Of a stretch of DNA of 64,000 bases, positions 1-12,247 are shown in pieces (position 1 is the first letter of the stretch; each line of letters begins with the position of its first letter). The position numbers and the translations under genes are program-made. The stretch comes from Azadirachta indica. Taxonomy: Eukaryota; Streptophyta; Magnoliopsida; Sapindales; Meliaceae. Under the pieces are notes generated by a model that made no database searches, was not told the origin of the DNA, and saw nothing but the letters and a program-made list of their open reading frames with translations. The stretch spans positions 6,283,182 through 6,347,181 of the forward strand of contig CM040445.1 in assembly GCA_022749755.1 (NCBI GenBank), given 5' to 3'.

Positions 1-3000
1 TCTTCATTAAGACTAAATATAATTACAATTAATCATATGTGCCCCTATGTAGGGTAGCTAATAATAGAATTTTTTTTTTTTTTTGTTGCTAATAATTAAC
101 ATGTGATAATGCATTCATATATAAATAATTGGTAGCTAATTTAGCTCTTGCTATAATTATTTATGCTACCATTATTTTAGAGAGACAGAGATGAACCCTA
201 CCTTTAATTTCCTTCATTTTTGGTTGAGTTGGCCATCGTAATAAACAAACATTAGTTCCCATAAAGCAACACTTCACAAAATAAGATGAAATTGACTAAT
301 ATTTTATATATTATTAGATTAATATTTTTTAAATTATTGATATTTGTATTTCATACATATATTAATTACATATATTAAATGTATAAATCTAATTATTTAA
401 AATTTTGTATAAAAAATATAGAATTAATTTAAGGATTGATTTTCAAATTGAGTTATGATATAACTGATTAATACAAAATTTTAATAAATTTATCTAATGA
501 TCACTAAAAAAATATAAACTACAAATCCAGTGATTTGTTAAGTAACAAACAAAAGAATTCAACGCCGTTACAAAGTTAAAAAGCAATTATTATTAAATGC
601 ATGGAACCTTCGAAACAGTGAGGTTTGATGTTTACGGTCCTTAGGAGACGTTAATAAACGCATGCATGTACTTTATTATATTTTAATATAACTTTCTTTT
701 GAAAAGAAAAAGATAACGGGAAAAAATTTATGTATTAAGGGGAAGGGGATATAAAGGTTGTAAAGTGCAAGAAATTTAAGAGAAAGTAGAGGATGCCCCC
801 TCATCCCTAGACTTGCAATACAAGATAGAATATTGTATCATTACTTATCATTACTGTACATGATGTTAACTTTTTCAACTTTTCATTTGGTAGATTTGAT
901 TCAAAGTATGTTTAAAAAAATATATGAGCATGAAGAGTGTGCTAAAATATGATATTTTTTAATAAGTTTAAATAGTTTGAGACACTGATTTTTTTTTTTT
1001 TTATAGGTGAAATTTCTCAATTTTATTTAAGAATTGAAAAAAAAATCATATAATAGTTATCACTTATTGACTTTTTAATGCCACCTAACTTCAAGATTAA
1101 ACAAAATCTTAATAGAAATGATGTATAAAAGTTTGGAGTTATTTGCAAGATAAAATTTTAAATTGTATGGTATCAAATTTTAATAAGATTATCAAATAAA
1201 ATCATTGTCTTTTTTTATCTCTCATCATGATTATTATTATTATTACTAATATTGACAAAAATTGATTGATTAATGTATATGTGAAAAAAAAATTGTCTTT
1301 TTTCTAAAAATGTCTCAAATATAATCTCAATTTTAGAATAATAACATTTAAATCTTTGATGTTTTATTCTTTTTAAATAAATACATAGTTTTTAATTTAC
1401 CAAGAAATAGATCCGTAATCTTATCGATATGACTAAAATATCCTTTAAAGCTAAGTAACCTACTAATACTATATAACATTAGAAGGGTAATTTTGTTGCT
1501 ATTTCAACGGAAAAGAAACTTATATATTATTACACGTAGAGAAGCTCGACCCTTATTTGCAAAAAAATAAAAAAGTGAAGGACCTGAATGTTATTATTCT
1601 GTTTTTAAAATTCTGCCGCTGAAATTTGGCCTTGCAAGAAGAAACAAAGAGCCATGTGGGAGGGCTTAAGAAAAGCGTGGGCTATGGTAGTGACCACGTT
1701 TTATTTATTTAATGAAGAAAAAGAAAAGAAAGATCACATCAAGTCTGTCGTCCTGTCGCCTCTCAACGTCGAAAACGTTTAGTACAAGGCCAACGATGGC
1801 GATGCGAGAAATAGGACCACGTTTAGGTTATGATCAACTACTCTCAATAATGCTGCTACTACTAGGACCACCCTATTATATGGAAGAGATTATTTCAGTG
1901 TGCGTTGCGATATCCATTTCCCTTAATTAAAGCAAACCCCCCCCCCCCCCCCAAAAAAAAAAAAAAAAAAAGATTTTATTGGGAGTGAATTGATATTCGG
2001 TTTGTGAGATATTCCACAATCTGCTGTAATCTCATTGGCTGCGCATTACACGTCTTGCAAGTCAAGTTAGAAGTTACTGATTAATACGATGTCGTTAAAC
2101 TGCGTCAATAAAGTAAACAGGCTCGACTTTCCGAACCTTCATGATCGTCTAGGCCCAGAACTTGTTGGGCCCTTATTTGGGCTTTCTTGCAACTTCTTCC
2201 ATTGATATATTACATTTTGATTACAAATACTAGTAATTTGTCTGTCTTAATAATTTCGGATTATAAAATTTGTCATAAATTAACAAAGCTCAGAATGATT
2301 AATTATAATTTGTTTTGTCTCCGGCTCTCAATTCAATCATTGTTTTGTAAAAGGGCTGTTCGTAATTATGGAATGAACCTGGATTAAAAAGAATAAATAT
2401 GTCAATGCAAAACTCTCCATTTAATTTGTGAGTCACTTTTCATTCTTTATATAGACATATATTCTTTCAGTATGAGAATAAATATCTTACAACTATTGTA
2501 TTATAAATAATTTTTTTTAGTCAATTATAAAGTTATAATATTTAAAAAAAATTAAATTACTTTTATTTTAAAAATGTATATCTAATTGGTTTTCTTTTTC
2601 ACGTAAGCTCGGAATCTAATTTGATTTTTCTTTTGTAAAATTTTTAGGCATTTATTTCTTTTGCTTTTTCTTATTTGCAATTAGGAAATTTTGTATTCAT
2701 GTTATCAATTTTTTTTTTAATAAAGTTTTGAATGGTAGTGAAAAGATTTACTTACAAAACATTAAACTTTTATTTCTTATTGTTACTTGAACTTTCCATA
2801 TAGAAATGTTAAGCATGGTCTAAATCATTTGAAATTATATTTAAGGGCTACATGTTTCAACTTATATGTTGAATGTTTTAAGTTTTAAAATTTCAAATTT
2901 TATTTTAATTTTTATATAAAATAACTCAAATTCTAAATTGTAAAAAAAAGTAATGTAAAAATACATCAAACATATTAGAGACAAGCCACTTAGGCCTAAT

Positions 3001-3700
3001 CTTAGTGGATAGGACACACAAGCATGTATTTGAACCGTGTTAATTACAGAACTCTTCCCACTACATATGCGACTCTTCCTATTGAATATAAATTTTGATT
3101 TCGCATCCAGTATGTATAAATATCTGAGTGAGCTGTCACAGTACAATCTAAATTCTTATAAGAGCTCTATTTGTAATAATATTAAACATTCTCTAAATCA
3201 TGTCAAAAACGTTTATTTAAGTGATGTGTTATTTAATAATTGAATAATAAAATAATTATTTTAAGTATTATTAAAAAGTTATTATCTAGTCAGTGAATAC
3301 CACCTCAACAAGGAAAGAAAAAATTAATATAATATTTAGAAAAAATGTCATAAAAAGTATATATTAAAAATAATCAGAAATATTTCATCATTTTTTAAAA
3401 TATCTTTTTCTTTGCAGATTCTTACAAGTTAAGTTACAAATGAGAACGAAGGTTTTGAAATATAACAATATTTTTGTAAAAGGCTGATTAATCACTAAAC
3501 AGCGTGATTCATTGGTGGACTCATTTTTTCTGTTCTTTCTAACGTGGCAAGATCTAGACCCTACATCTCGCCACAAATCCAGATTATTCCCGCGCACTTT
3601 AATCAAACCGTTTCCTTAATTCCCTGCCGTGCTCAACCGGAACGTTTTATTTTAATTTTAAGAGTAGGCCCCACGACCCATCACCATCATCTGACAGGGG
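1..3700. other. AT-rich intergenic region, no supported gene
   Basis: No open frame here looks like coding sequence: all are short, low-complexity and without splice-joined continuity. The stretch holds A/T homopolymers, a C/A homopolymer junction at 1937-1971 and a small island of GGCCCA/TGGGCC elements near 2150-2180. Nothing else is recognisable. Confidence 0.6.
1937..1971. repeat. C16-A19 homopolymer junction
   Basis: Sixteen consecutive C bases (1937-1952) run directly into nineteen consecutive A bases (1953-1971). The minus strand therefore has a T tract followed by sixteen G. Tract lengths in the assembly may be unreliable because sequencing slips on such runs. Confidence 0.9.
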
Positions 3701-3714
3701 GCTTAGTTTACTGC

Positions 3715-3824
3715 CACGTGCCCCTTCTTCTCCCCCATTAAAACGCGCCACATTTGCCCCCATCCTCTCGTTTAAACCTCCTTTTCGGTTCTCTATTCTT
3801 TTCTCTTCTGCAACAAAACCCTAA
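3715..3824 (+). promoter_or_regulatory. Promoter/leader elements of the SMPD4-like gene: G-box and telo-box
   Basis: A palindromic CACGTG G-box lies at 3715-3720 and a telo-box (AAACCCTAA) at 3816-3824, 30 bp before the ATG. Both are common in plant promoters near the transcription start: G-boxes bind bZIP/bHLH factors, and telo-boxes are typical of housekeeping genes. The region is locally GC-richer than the flanking DNA, as expected of a 5' gene end. The functional role is inferred from motif and position only. Confidence 0.5.
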
Positions 3825-3853
3825 GCAGCTCGAGCTCCCACACCGTTAATACT

Positions 3854-6800
3854 ATGATCCCTCATTCCTACACCGTCGATTCTCTATCCCAATCACAAGA
3901 CCTCGCCTCCAAGGTCATCTCATCATCCACTCCGCAGCAAATCCTTTCCGCCTGCGCCTCCATCGAAACCTTTCTGCACTCGCATTCATCCGATCAGTCC
4001 CGCCACTTCTTCTCCGTCACCTTCCCCACCCTCATCCTCAAGCTCTTCGGGTTCACTAACGACTCTTGTGCCTCCTCACCTCCTCAATGTTCCAGCTGGA
4101 TCGACGTCGTTTCCTCATCCAATGATCCGGATTTAGCCTCTACGGTTTTCCAGCTCCTGTCCCCAGGCGGCATCATTTTTAACTCCATTTTCGCCGTTGA
4201 CCGTAAATCACTGGTCAAATTCGTCTTCCCAACCGAACGATTACCGGAATGGTCTCGGTTTATTCTCTCGTCCGAGAAAGACGCAAAAATTATCGCAAAT
4301 ATGTGCCCTCTTTTTAAAGGTAAAGTGAAAGAAGATACAATTAAAAGTACAGGTTCAGTGTTCCATATTCAGTTAAATGTTTTTGAGTATTACATGTTTT
4401 GGTTCTCCTATTACCCAATATGTAGAGCAAATAACGAAAATAATGTTGATAATCTTTTTACTAAAAGGACCAAAAAGGAGAAATTCAGGTTAGAAAATTG
4501 GACATGCTCCATTCCAGGTTTCTCAACCAATGTTAAGCGCAGAACAGAGCAGAAAATTGAGTGCAATCTGTACTTGCGTTTATTGTATGCATACTTGCGT
4601 GAATTTGTGCCCATAAATGATCTAAATGTGCACCAACAACCTTACCGTAGCTCGCTTCTGAATTACTCCAGTGGTCATGATGGCTCAATTATATTGCGGG
4701 CGGAGTTTTTAGTTGATGCATTTGTGAATTATTGGCTTATTGATAATGATTTTTCGCCATTGAGTATTAATGTGTGCAAATGGTTTGGTGTGCCACATCG
4801 CTTGTCTGCGGTTTCAAGGGAGATTCCTCCTACAAGTGGCTTAGGAGAGCTAGTTAAGTTGTTTGTTAAGTATGTGAATTTGAGTTCACTGGTAGTTACA
4901 AACCAGTGTGAGAGTAATGCTGACTACAGTGGGAGCCCAAAATGGATGGTTTCAGATTCATCTTTGGTTTTGTTTGATAGCAGTGTGAAGCATAGGGATT
5001 TGGCATCTGTGGTGCCTTGTGTGTCTTCTGTTGGGTCATGGAATGCATGTATACAAAGGCCATTGTATCGGTTTATATTGAGGACATTTTTGTTTTGTCC
5101 GGTGGGGACTTCAATCAAGAATGCATCTGAGGTGTTTTCAGTTTGGGTTTGTTATATGGAGCCATGGAGGATTAGCATGGACGATTTCGCAGAGTTTGAT
5201 GCGGTTGTAAATGGATCTACTAAGAATGTGAGGATGGAGGATTCTCAATCTCAAGATTCATATTCGTCTCAGTGGCAAGCTTATGTGTTGTCAAACTATC
5301 TATACTACAGTTCCTTGGTTATGCATTTTATTGGGTTTGCACATAAGTTTCTTCACACTGATCCTGAATTAATTGTCCAGATGGTATTGAAGGTATGTTT
5401 CCAACCAACTCTTAATTTCTGTGCCTTTATGGGCTTATATAAACTATAATTTTTGCTTGTATTATAAATTTATGTTTTTGTATTGTAGAATTTTGGACAT
5501 TAAATCCCAACTTAATACTTTTATTTAGCTCTGTGATGAATGTGTGCTTGCACCAAAACACTGGCATTTGGTTTAGGTATTATTAATGGTTCAGTGCCTC
5601 TTGTACTGAGAAAATTTGGTATTACTCAGCTTCTTGGACATTATTTTTTTACTATATTGTTATAACTTAATTTGTTGGGTAAGTGGTGTGTGCTTCCGTC
5701 AATACATCCGTGGTGAAAATTTTATTGATGACAAAAATGCTTAAAATATTTGAGTCCCATTGATGCATTATGACTTTTTCAATAAGTCACATGTTTATAA
5801 CGACATGTTTTATAGGTCACAAATTTTATAACTAATGTTAGCACAAGTTCTTTGTGTTCCTAACTAATCATATGTGTGTTCAGTGATTTGAGAAATCAAG
5901 ATACTTGTTGCCATAAACTCTGTAGTATAAAAAATTTTGCAAATATTAGCTAAAGATAACTTAAGAATTGATTTGTGCATTGAGACTTGATAAACTTAAG
6001 AATTGATTTGTGCATTCAGACTTGATAAACTTAAGAATTGATTTGTGCATTGGGACATGATAGATATATTTATTAGCAATCATGTGCTGTGTAATTATTT
6101 AACCAAGGTAATGCTTGGCTGTCTTTGTTCCAAATATTTGTATGTTTCATTGTTTCTTCTACAATTTTGTTCATTCACTACTTTAAATTTACAGGTTATG
6201 AATGTATTGACGTCATCTAAGGAGTTTATCAATCTTATAAAAAATATAAATACTGTTTTCCATTCCAAACAAGCTGGATCTAGCAAATCAAAGCTGAATA
6301 GCTTATATCGATTTGTTCCTTATATCCGTGAGCACTTGCAGGTATCTATTCTTTAACTTCATACTTTTTATTGCAGTTGACTTAATAAGGAACCAAATAT
6401 AGCATGGGCACTATTCTTCTGTGTACAGATGCTTATATGTGTAAGGCTTGGACATTGAGATACTGTTGACACTGTTTTCGTTGGGGATATGTATATTTCA
6501 TGTCTGCAAGATGATTCATAGTTTAAGCATCAGATATTACTTTATTGATTCTTAAGAGACTAGGCTATTATATGTCTCACCTGTATCAATCAGCACAAGT
6601 ATTTGATTGTTTAAGCATCAAATATCAATATACTGTTTTAAAACTTTTTATTGGTAACTCAAAGGACTGGGAAGATGGCTTATGTGAGAGTGATGCTGAT
6701 GGATCTTTCTTGCATGAAAACTGGAACAAAGACTTAAAACTCTTTGATGACAGTGAAGATGGTGGACAACAGCTGCTTCAGGTGTTTATGGTTTCTTACT

Positions 6801-7513
6801 GTTATCATCAATTTATGAATATGTTTGATTTCTTCTTTCCTACATTGATTTAAAATATAGGATCTCATCCAGTGTTAACAATTTTGTGATTGCAGTTGTT
6901 CATATTGCGTGCAGAAGCGGAGTTGCAAGCCATTTCAGGTGATAATCTTGCTCAGAACCTTCAGTGTATAGATTCACTGAAAGCGCAAGTGAGCCACTTT
7001 TTTGGCGGGCATGCAATAAAGCCAATTGCATTTTCATTAGAACCAGAACAACAGCTGCCATCCCGTGATGAAATATTCAAGCCCAAAAGAGTTGGACACC
7101 ATGCATTGGCTGATATCAAATACAAGGGTGATTGGATGAAACGACCCATCTCTGACGATGAAATTGCTTGGCTTGCAAAACTACTCATTTGGTTGTCTGT
7201 ATGGCTGAATGAGACTCTTGGTCTAAATCAGCTGAAAGAGAGTAGCATTGTAAGGCCAAAATGGTCCTATGTGGAGGTCTCCAGTGATGTTGTAGAGAAT
7301 GTGTATGGACCGGTTGAGACCATGAAGGCAGTGTTGTATGCAATTGGTACCTGGCTTCATATGTTGGGCGCAGCCTTGGTGAACTTGATGAGGAAACATG
7401 GGGTAAGAGTGAATCTTAGGATGTTTGCTTTGAAGAAGATTATTACGGTTTTGCTTTTGTTGTCGGTATTTATTGTACTGAAAAAAACATTTGGACAGTT
7501 TCAAAGAGCATAG
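3854..7513 (+). CDS. SMPD4: Neutral sphingomyelinase 3 / SMPD4-like protein, C-terminally anchored
   Basis: Coding exons: 3854-5392, 6195-6341, 6665-6781, 6896-7513; all junctions are GT-AG and phase 0, giving 806 aa. The protein resembles the eukaryotic SMPD4 (nSMase3) family, with the N-terminal LNVFEYYMFWF segment and the later WEDGLCESDADGSFLHENW block. Human SMPD4 is of similar length and is an ER/nuclear-envelope membrane protein reported to cleave sphingomyelin; since plants lack abundant sphingomyelin, the true substrate in a plant is open. The last ~28 residues hold one hydrophobic segment (about 783-796, IITVLLLLSVFIVL) flanked by lysines, fitting a tail anchor. Exon 3 starts at GACTGG because that joins LQ to DWED without a frameshift; the longer open frame upstream of it is intron. 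The start ATG opens the frame and follows a leader with a telo-box. The family call is confident; the enzymatic activity is inference. Confidence 0.85.
5959..6064. repeat. 35-bp tandem repeat, three copies, in intron 1 of the SMPD4-like gene
   Basis: Three head-to-tail copies begin at about 5961, 5996 and 6031, each starting TTAAGAATTGATTTGTGCAT and differing by a few substitutions. They lie in intron 1 (5393-6194), about 130 bp before the exon 2 acceptor. Confidence 0.9.
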
Positions 7514-8409
7514 ATAAGAGTCGAAGATCTAGAACGTAAAAAAAAAAAAAAAGAGGAAAAAGGAAAAGAAAAAAGAAAAATGGAGAAAGAAGACAGAGAG
7601 GTTTCTATTATCCTTCAATTTTGACAGTAGTAAATGAGTTTTGTAGTTGCCTTGTAAGTAAGGGTGATATATGCAGCTTTATAGTCATTTTTCACCAATG
7701 TCTTATGTTTTAGATCGTTAAAAGCGTTGGATTGATGTGAATGATTTACACATAAGTGTAAACAAATTTATGTGACAACTTTAGTATCACTTAGCAATTT
7801 TGGCAGGTTATAGACAAAGGGACCGAACTGGATTTGCCTAATTATGGGTTGTGAATCGTTTTGGAATTGAGATCACATTATATGTTTCATATTATTTTTT
7901 ACTGTAATTAAAAAAAAAAAAAGAAGATAAAATTGATTATAAATCTGTGCGTGATCAGCTTGTCGGTTGCAAAGCTAACTGACGTTCGTTGATATTCACA
8001 TTCATTCATATTCCAATAGGAGAGGAAAGAGTGGACGGTGGAGGATGATATGGTGGGTAGCAGTTCACATTCCTCATTTGTCGTCACTTCTCTCGCTTTT
8101 TAATCATTCATTGACTGATGGGGGTAAAGTCTTCTCTCTCTCTCTCGTAGCATTTATTTTTTCATTAAATTATATGTTTCATATTTTACACACCTATCAC
8201 TTCTATTGCCTCAATTCGTTTACTATATATTGTATAATTCTCAAGGAAAAAAAACGTTTATGACTTTTAAAGTATTATTATTACTATTTTAAAATATTTT
8301 AAATGTGATGCATAAATTAAATTAAAGAACAAAGAAAATCTAAAACAAACAACAAAATTTTAAGAAGAAAATTGTACTAAGATATTTTAAAACTTATAAT
8401 AGGTCACTT

Positions 8410-8535
8410 AACTCATGGTAGGGTGGTAAAGAGGCGTGAGAGGATGAGTTTGAGTCTAACATAAAAATACGAGACTCTTTCACTATTTGTGGATAAGATT
8501 CCTTTTTGAATATGAGTAAAATTATTTATGAGTAG
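8410..8535 (+). repeat. Possible tRNA-derived SINE-like sequence
   Basis: TGGTAGGGTGG (about 8415) resembles a pol III A box, and AGTTTGAGTCT about 35 bp downstream matches the B box GGTTCGANTCC at most positions. That spacing and the lack of a tRNA fold suggest a decayed SINE. No clear 3' tail or target-site duplication was found, so this is tentative. Confidence 0.3.
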
Positions 8536-9604
8536 GTTTTTGGATTATTATTATAATAGTATGTACATAGAATACAAAATATTAAAAAATTAAAAAAATT
8601 ATGTTGATGATATATATATTTTAAAGGGATATTATATTTAACTATTTTATCCTTTTACTATTAACAATATTTAAAATAATTATATTTTTTTTTTTTTTTT
8701 TATTTCGTAATAATTAATATAATTTGATGTTTAAATTTAAAAGTTATAATAATATTTTGACCCTTAATAATTTATCTCCTTCCAAATCTAATTTAAATAT
8801 TATAGGAAGATTATATTAATTACTATAAAGTAAAAAAAAAAAAAAATAATATAATTATTTTATATATTTTTAATACTGAAAAAATAAAAATAGTCAAATT
8901 AAAATATAAATAGTAATCTCAAAAAATATTTTGACTTTCTTCAAAATAAAAGTTATTTTATTTTTTTCAAAATTTAGAAGGGTACATTAACTGTTCCGCA
9001 AATCTTAAAGAGTAAAGTATAATATTTTTATTTTAAAATATAAATATCATATAGAAAAGACGTTAATTTGTACAAGAACTTTTTTTTTCTTGATTAGACT
9101 TTTTGATGAAATGAAATAAGAGAGATACATCGATTAAAAAAGAAGATGCAGTGATAAAAATGCATTACAAGAAATATTGACTTACAAATATGTAAAGCTC
9201 GTTTAAAATAGAATTTGAATTCAATTTAATCGAATGCTAGAAAAATAACATTTTATTATTTTTTAAATTTGTGATAAATTTTATAATCTTACCAAAATAA
9301 TTTTTGAACATGTAATTAGTTACTAAACAAAAAATTCTATGATGATATTGTCCACTCTTAACATAAAAATTCTAATTTTTAATGAAATATCTTCGAAGTA
9401 ATTGATTTTATGTACTTAATTATTTTAACATAAATAAATAACGTGTTTTGTGTATTACATATTGTATTAAGTCAACTATTACTAGGTTAGTTGTAAGTTG
9501 TTTATTTAAGGAAAAGAGTTGCAGTCTCTACAGTTAGATTTGGATATATTTCTTTAAATAGAAGTAAATTGAGCCCAAAATTTAAGGACTTGTTTAAAGC
9601 ATGA

Positions 9605-9649
9605 TTAATTTAATTTAATTTAATTTAATTTAATTTAATAACAATTAAT
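9605..9649. repeat. (TTAAT)9 pentanucleotide microsatellite
   Basis: Nine uninterrupted TTAAT units in the intergenic region upstream of the MYB gene. Confidence 0.95.
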
Positions 9650-10297
9650 AAAGTAAAGGAATTAATTGTGCTCATCGTGAAAAGATGCTGGAACTTACCT
9701 TTAATTACTGCAACATAACAATATGTAGGCGGCTAAGTAAACATTTGTGGGGTAATCAATAATGTAATTGTAAATCATGTAATATTCTTATTATATACCC
9801 AAACAAAAAGATCTAATTGGTCTAGAAGTTGAAAATCCAATAGCACTGTGTAGTGTGTGACCCACACGAGTCCATATTATAATCATTGAACGTCACGTGT
9901 ATTCTTTTCTAAAAAAAGATTGGACTGAAAAACTTTCCTGTTGGAGGAAACGCCGAACACTGAATGCTACAAGTAAACACCAACAAATGTAAAATAAATA
10001 TAAAATTGAGAAGAGACTAAGGAGACAAAGACAAGTTCGTATTTGTCTGCCTGTTTTTCTTTCATCACATGGAACACTAATTAAAAATACTGCAACTTCA
10101 GAAGTAAATTTTCAAATGGGTATTATTAGTTTGAGAATTTATTCTGTTTTCACTCGGAGTCTTGTCTTGTCGTTCTCAACGGAGAATACTGTAGATATTA
10201 CTGGTAGGTGGGAGATGAGGCTTCTTATTTTGTTTCGCTTTCTATCAAGAAGGGTAGATGGACAAGGACTGGTCATTCATTTTCTGACGTTCCAATG

Positions 10298-10318
10298 CCC
10301 TAACCCTAACCCTAACCC
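10298..10318. repeat. Short telomere-like repeat (CCCTAA)3CCC upstream of the MYB gene
   Basis: Three perfect CCCTAA hexamers plus CCC lie about 180 bp before the MYB start codon. The unit is the six-base form, not the seven-base CCCTAAA typical of most plant telomeres. It could act as a telo-box-like promoter element or be a small interstitial relic. Confidence 0.85.
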
Positions 10319-10495
10319 ACATACGCCCTTCCCTTCTTTCCTTTGTGTACTGTCTAAATTAAATTATTAACCATCTATCTCAGATGTTCTGCTTACAGTC
10401 TCACTTACTCTTTTCTAACTGTGTAAGGTATTTTTGCTAGCTTTGTCTGTCACTCTTTCTCCATCTCTGTGTTTTACGTCTACCCTGATCTGATA

Positions 10496-11252
10496 ATGGC
10501 ACCCAAGGATATTAACCAATATGCCTCTGCTAAGAAAGCTATCAATAGAGGAGCTTGGACTCCCGAGGAAGACAGAAGATTGGCCGAGTGTATTGAAGTT
10601 CATGGTGCTAAGAGATGGAAAACTATTGCTATCAAATCAGGTCCATTATATTTCCAGGATTATTATGTCTTGGAGCTTGGAAAAGAAAATGAGGCAACTC
10701 ATAATTAATAAACGGGTTTCCTTGTTTCTGCAGGTCTGAATCGATGTGGGAAGAGTTGCAGATTGAGATGGTTGAACTATTTGAGACCTAACATCAAGAG
10801 AGGAAACATTTCGGATGAAGAAGAGGACTTGATTATTAGGCTTCATAAATTGCTGGGCAACAGGTTTATCCTTAACCAAATACTCGTGCATTTTCTGTAA
10901 GCAGTAGTAATTTGATATACACCTGACTTATTTTGGTTGCAGGTGGTCTTTGATTGCCGGGAGACTTCCAGGACGAACAGACAATGAAATAAAGAACTAC
11001 TGGAATTCTCATTTGAGTAAGAAAAGAAATCAAAAGGGGAAAATACCTCAACCTGTAATTACACCAGAAACTATTCCTGAAAAGACCTCGGATGTTAACC
11101 ACATGAAGGAACAGGCTGTCAAAGATTTTGAAAACTCGGAACTCAATTTCGACTTCTCAACTGAAGAGTCGTATGGTTTGAATTTGGATTGGGCAGATAA
11201 ATTTCTTCAACTGGACGACAATTTTTGGCTCACTGAAGAAGAAAAGAGCTGA
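10496..11252 (+). CDS. R2R3-MYB transcription factor with bHLH-interaction motif
   Basis: Coding exons: 10496-10640, 10734-10863, 10943-11252; all introns are GT-AG with phases that rejoin cleanly, giving 194 aa. The R2 repeat (from about residue 19, [12 protein letters not shown]) and the R3 repeat ([20 protein letters not shown] to [10 protein letters not shown]) are complete, and the two introns lie at positions usual for R2R3-MYB genes. R3 matches the [DE]Lx2Rx3Lx6Lx3R signature, so a partner bHLH and a MYB-bHLH-WD40 complex are expected, as for the GL1/WER, TT2/C1 and MYB5 groups. The tail is short and acidic with [14 protein letters not shown] near the C terminus, a possible activation motif. 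No subgroup motif is clear enough to assign trichome, flavonoid or other function. The ATG chosen precedes R2 by about 18 codons; no other in-frame ATG lies between it and R2. Confidence 0.88.
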
Positions 11253-11452
11253 GCAATGCTCTCTGTAAAAACTAATAATGGAGTGTAAATTCTCTTCTTG
11301 AAAATAATAAAGAGTTATAAAAAGGGTTTTTAAGTACAATTTTACTTGAAATTTTGTATGATTTCCAGATTCTACCAGTTTCGTACATTGCTTGTTGATT
11401 GCTGAGTGCTGATAAAGTTCCACTGTTCAGTTAAAAGTTGGCGCACAATAGA

Positions 11453-11775
11453 GCAACATTTCCAAGATTCGGATTCTTGCGATCTTGGATCTGAGAATCG
11501 CAATGTTGAAGTATCACAAAACAAATAATATTTTTATGTAGTGGAGTTTGGAAAATGAATCTACGAAGGCCTAAGAATTTACAGAACCAGAATCAAACCG
11601 AATATTTTATTGCAGAAAATGTTGAGAAAAAAATGTCAAATGGGTAATGTTTTTTTCTCGTCAAAACTCAACATTTTCTGCAATAAAAAGTATTATTTGT
11701 TTTGTAACACGTGATGTTTCAAAATTGCGATTCTCAGATCCAAGATCGCAAGAATCCGAATCTTGGAAATGTTGC
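11453..11775. repeat. Long imperfect inverted repeat (foldback / MITE-like)
   Basis: The outer arm from 11453 (GCAACATTTCCAAGATTCGG...) is repeated in reverse complement ending at 11775, perfect for about 50 bp and continuing imperfectly through an ATTATTTGTTTTGT block. An inner pair (TATTGCAGAAAATGTTGAG near 11610 and its complement near 11670-11690) sits around a short loop. The left arm carries about 65 bp with no partner. An RNA copy would form a long hairpin. It starts about 200 bp after the MYB stop codon. A foldback transposon or MITE is the likeliest origin; a small-RNA-producing hairpin is possible. Confidence 0.85.
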
Positions 11776-12216
11776 ACATAAAAACAAACAAATTCTACAG
11801 CAAAGCTCGAGTGGAAGCAGTTATGTAAATACGAATCGTCTTTGTTTTTCACCACGAGGCAAAGGGAAAAAATCTAGTTTTAAGGAAAGTCATTCAAATA
11901 TTATTTAATACTATATAGTAATTAATATAATAAAAATATAAGTGAATATTAATTAATTTAATTAATAAAATTTAAGTGACTATTAATTAATTTAATTGAT
12001 AACATTTTTTGGAATAGTACAAGAATTCTAGTATGAAATTTCCCTCACAATGAGTTAGAAGGGATTTGAATTTTTTTTATAATATTTATAAATTTTTTTA
12101 AAAATATATTCGTAAAAAATAAAATTAATATTTATAAACTATCTAATACGTGTAGAGCGTGTATTAGAATCCTATTGATTATATGTATTTTGACTTTTAG
12201 AAAGACTATAGTGGTA

Positions 12217-12247
<31 letters not shown>

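Larger units (their letters stand above)
7514..10297. other. Intergenic region between the SMPD4-like gene and the MYB gene
   Basis: AT-rich DNA with the 3' untranslated region of the SMPD4-like gene at its left and the distal MYB promoter at its right, including a CACGTG G-box at 9894-9899. It contains a TTAAT microsatellite (9605-9649) and a possible SINE-like stretch near 8410-8530. No coding frame is convincing. Confidence 0.6.

Noticed and set aside
1712..1930. Plus-strand 72-codon open frame in the left intergenic region.
   Set aside because: It begins with a Lys-rich low-complexity run, has no domain and no splice-linked exons.
6545..6664. Upstream part of the open frame that contains exon 3 of the SMPD4-like gene, as a separate start or longer exon.
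   Set aside because: Joining at the acceptor 6664 restores phase 0 and the conserved LQDWEDGLCE continuity; the earlier part reads like intron.
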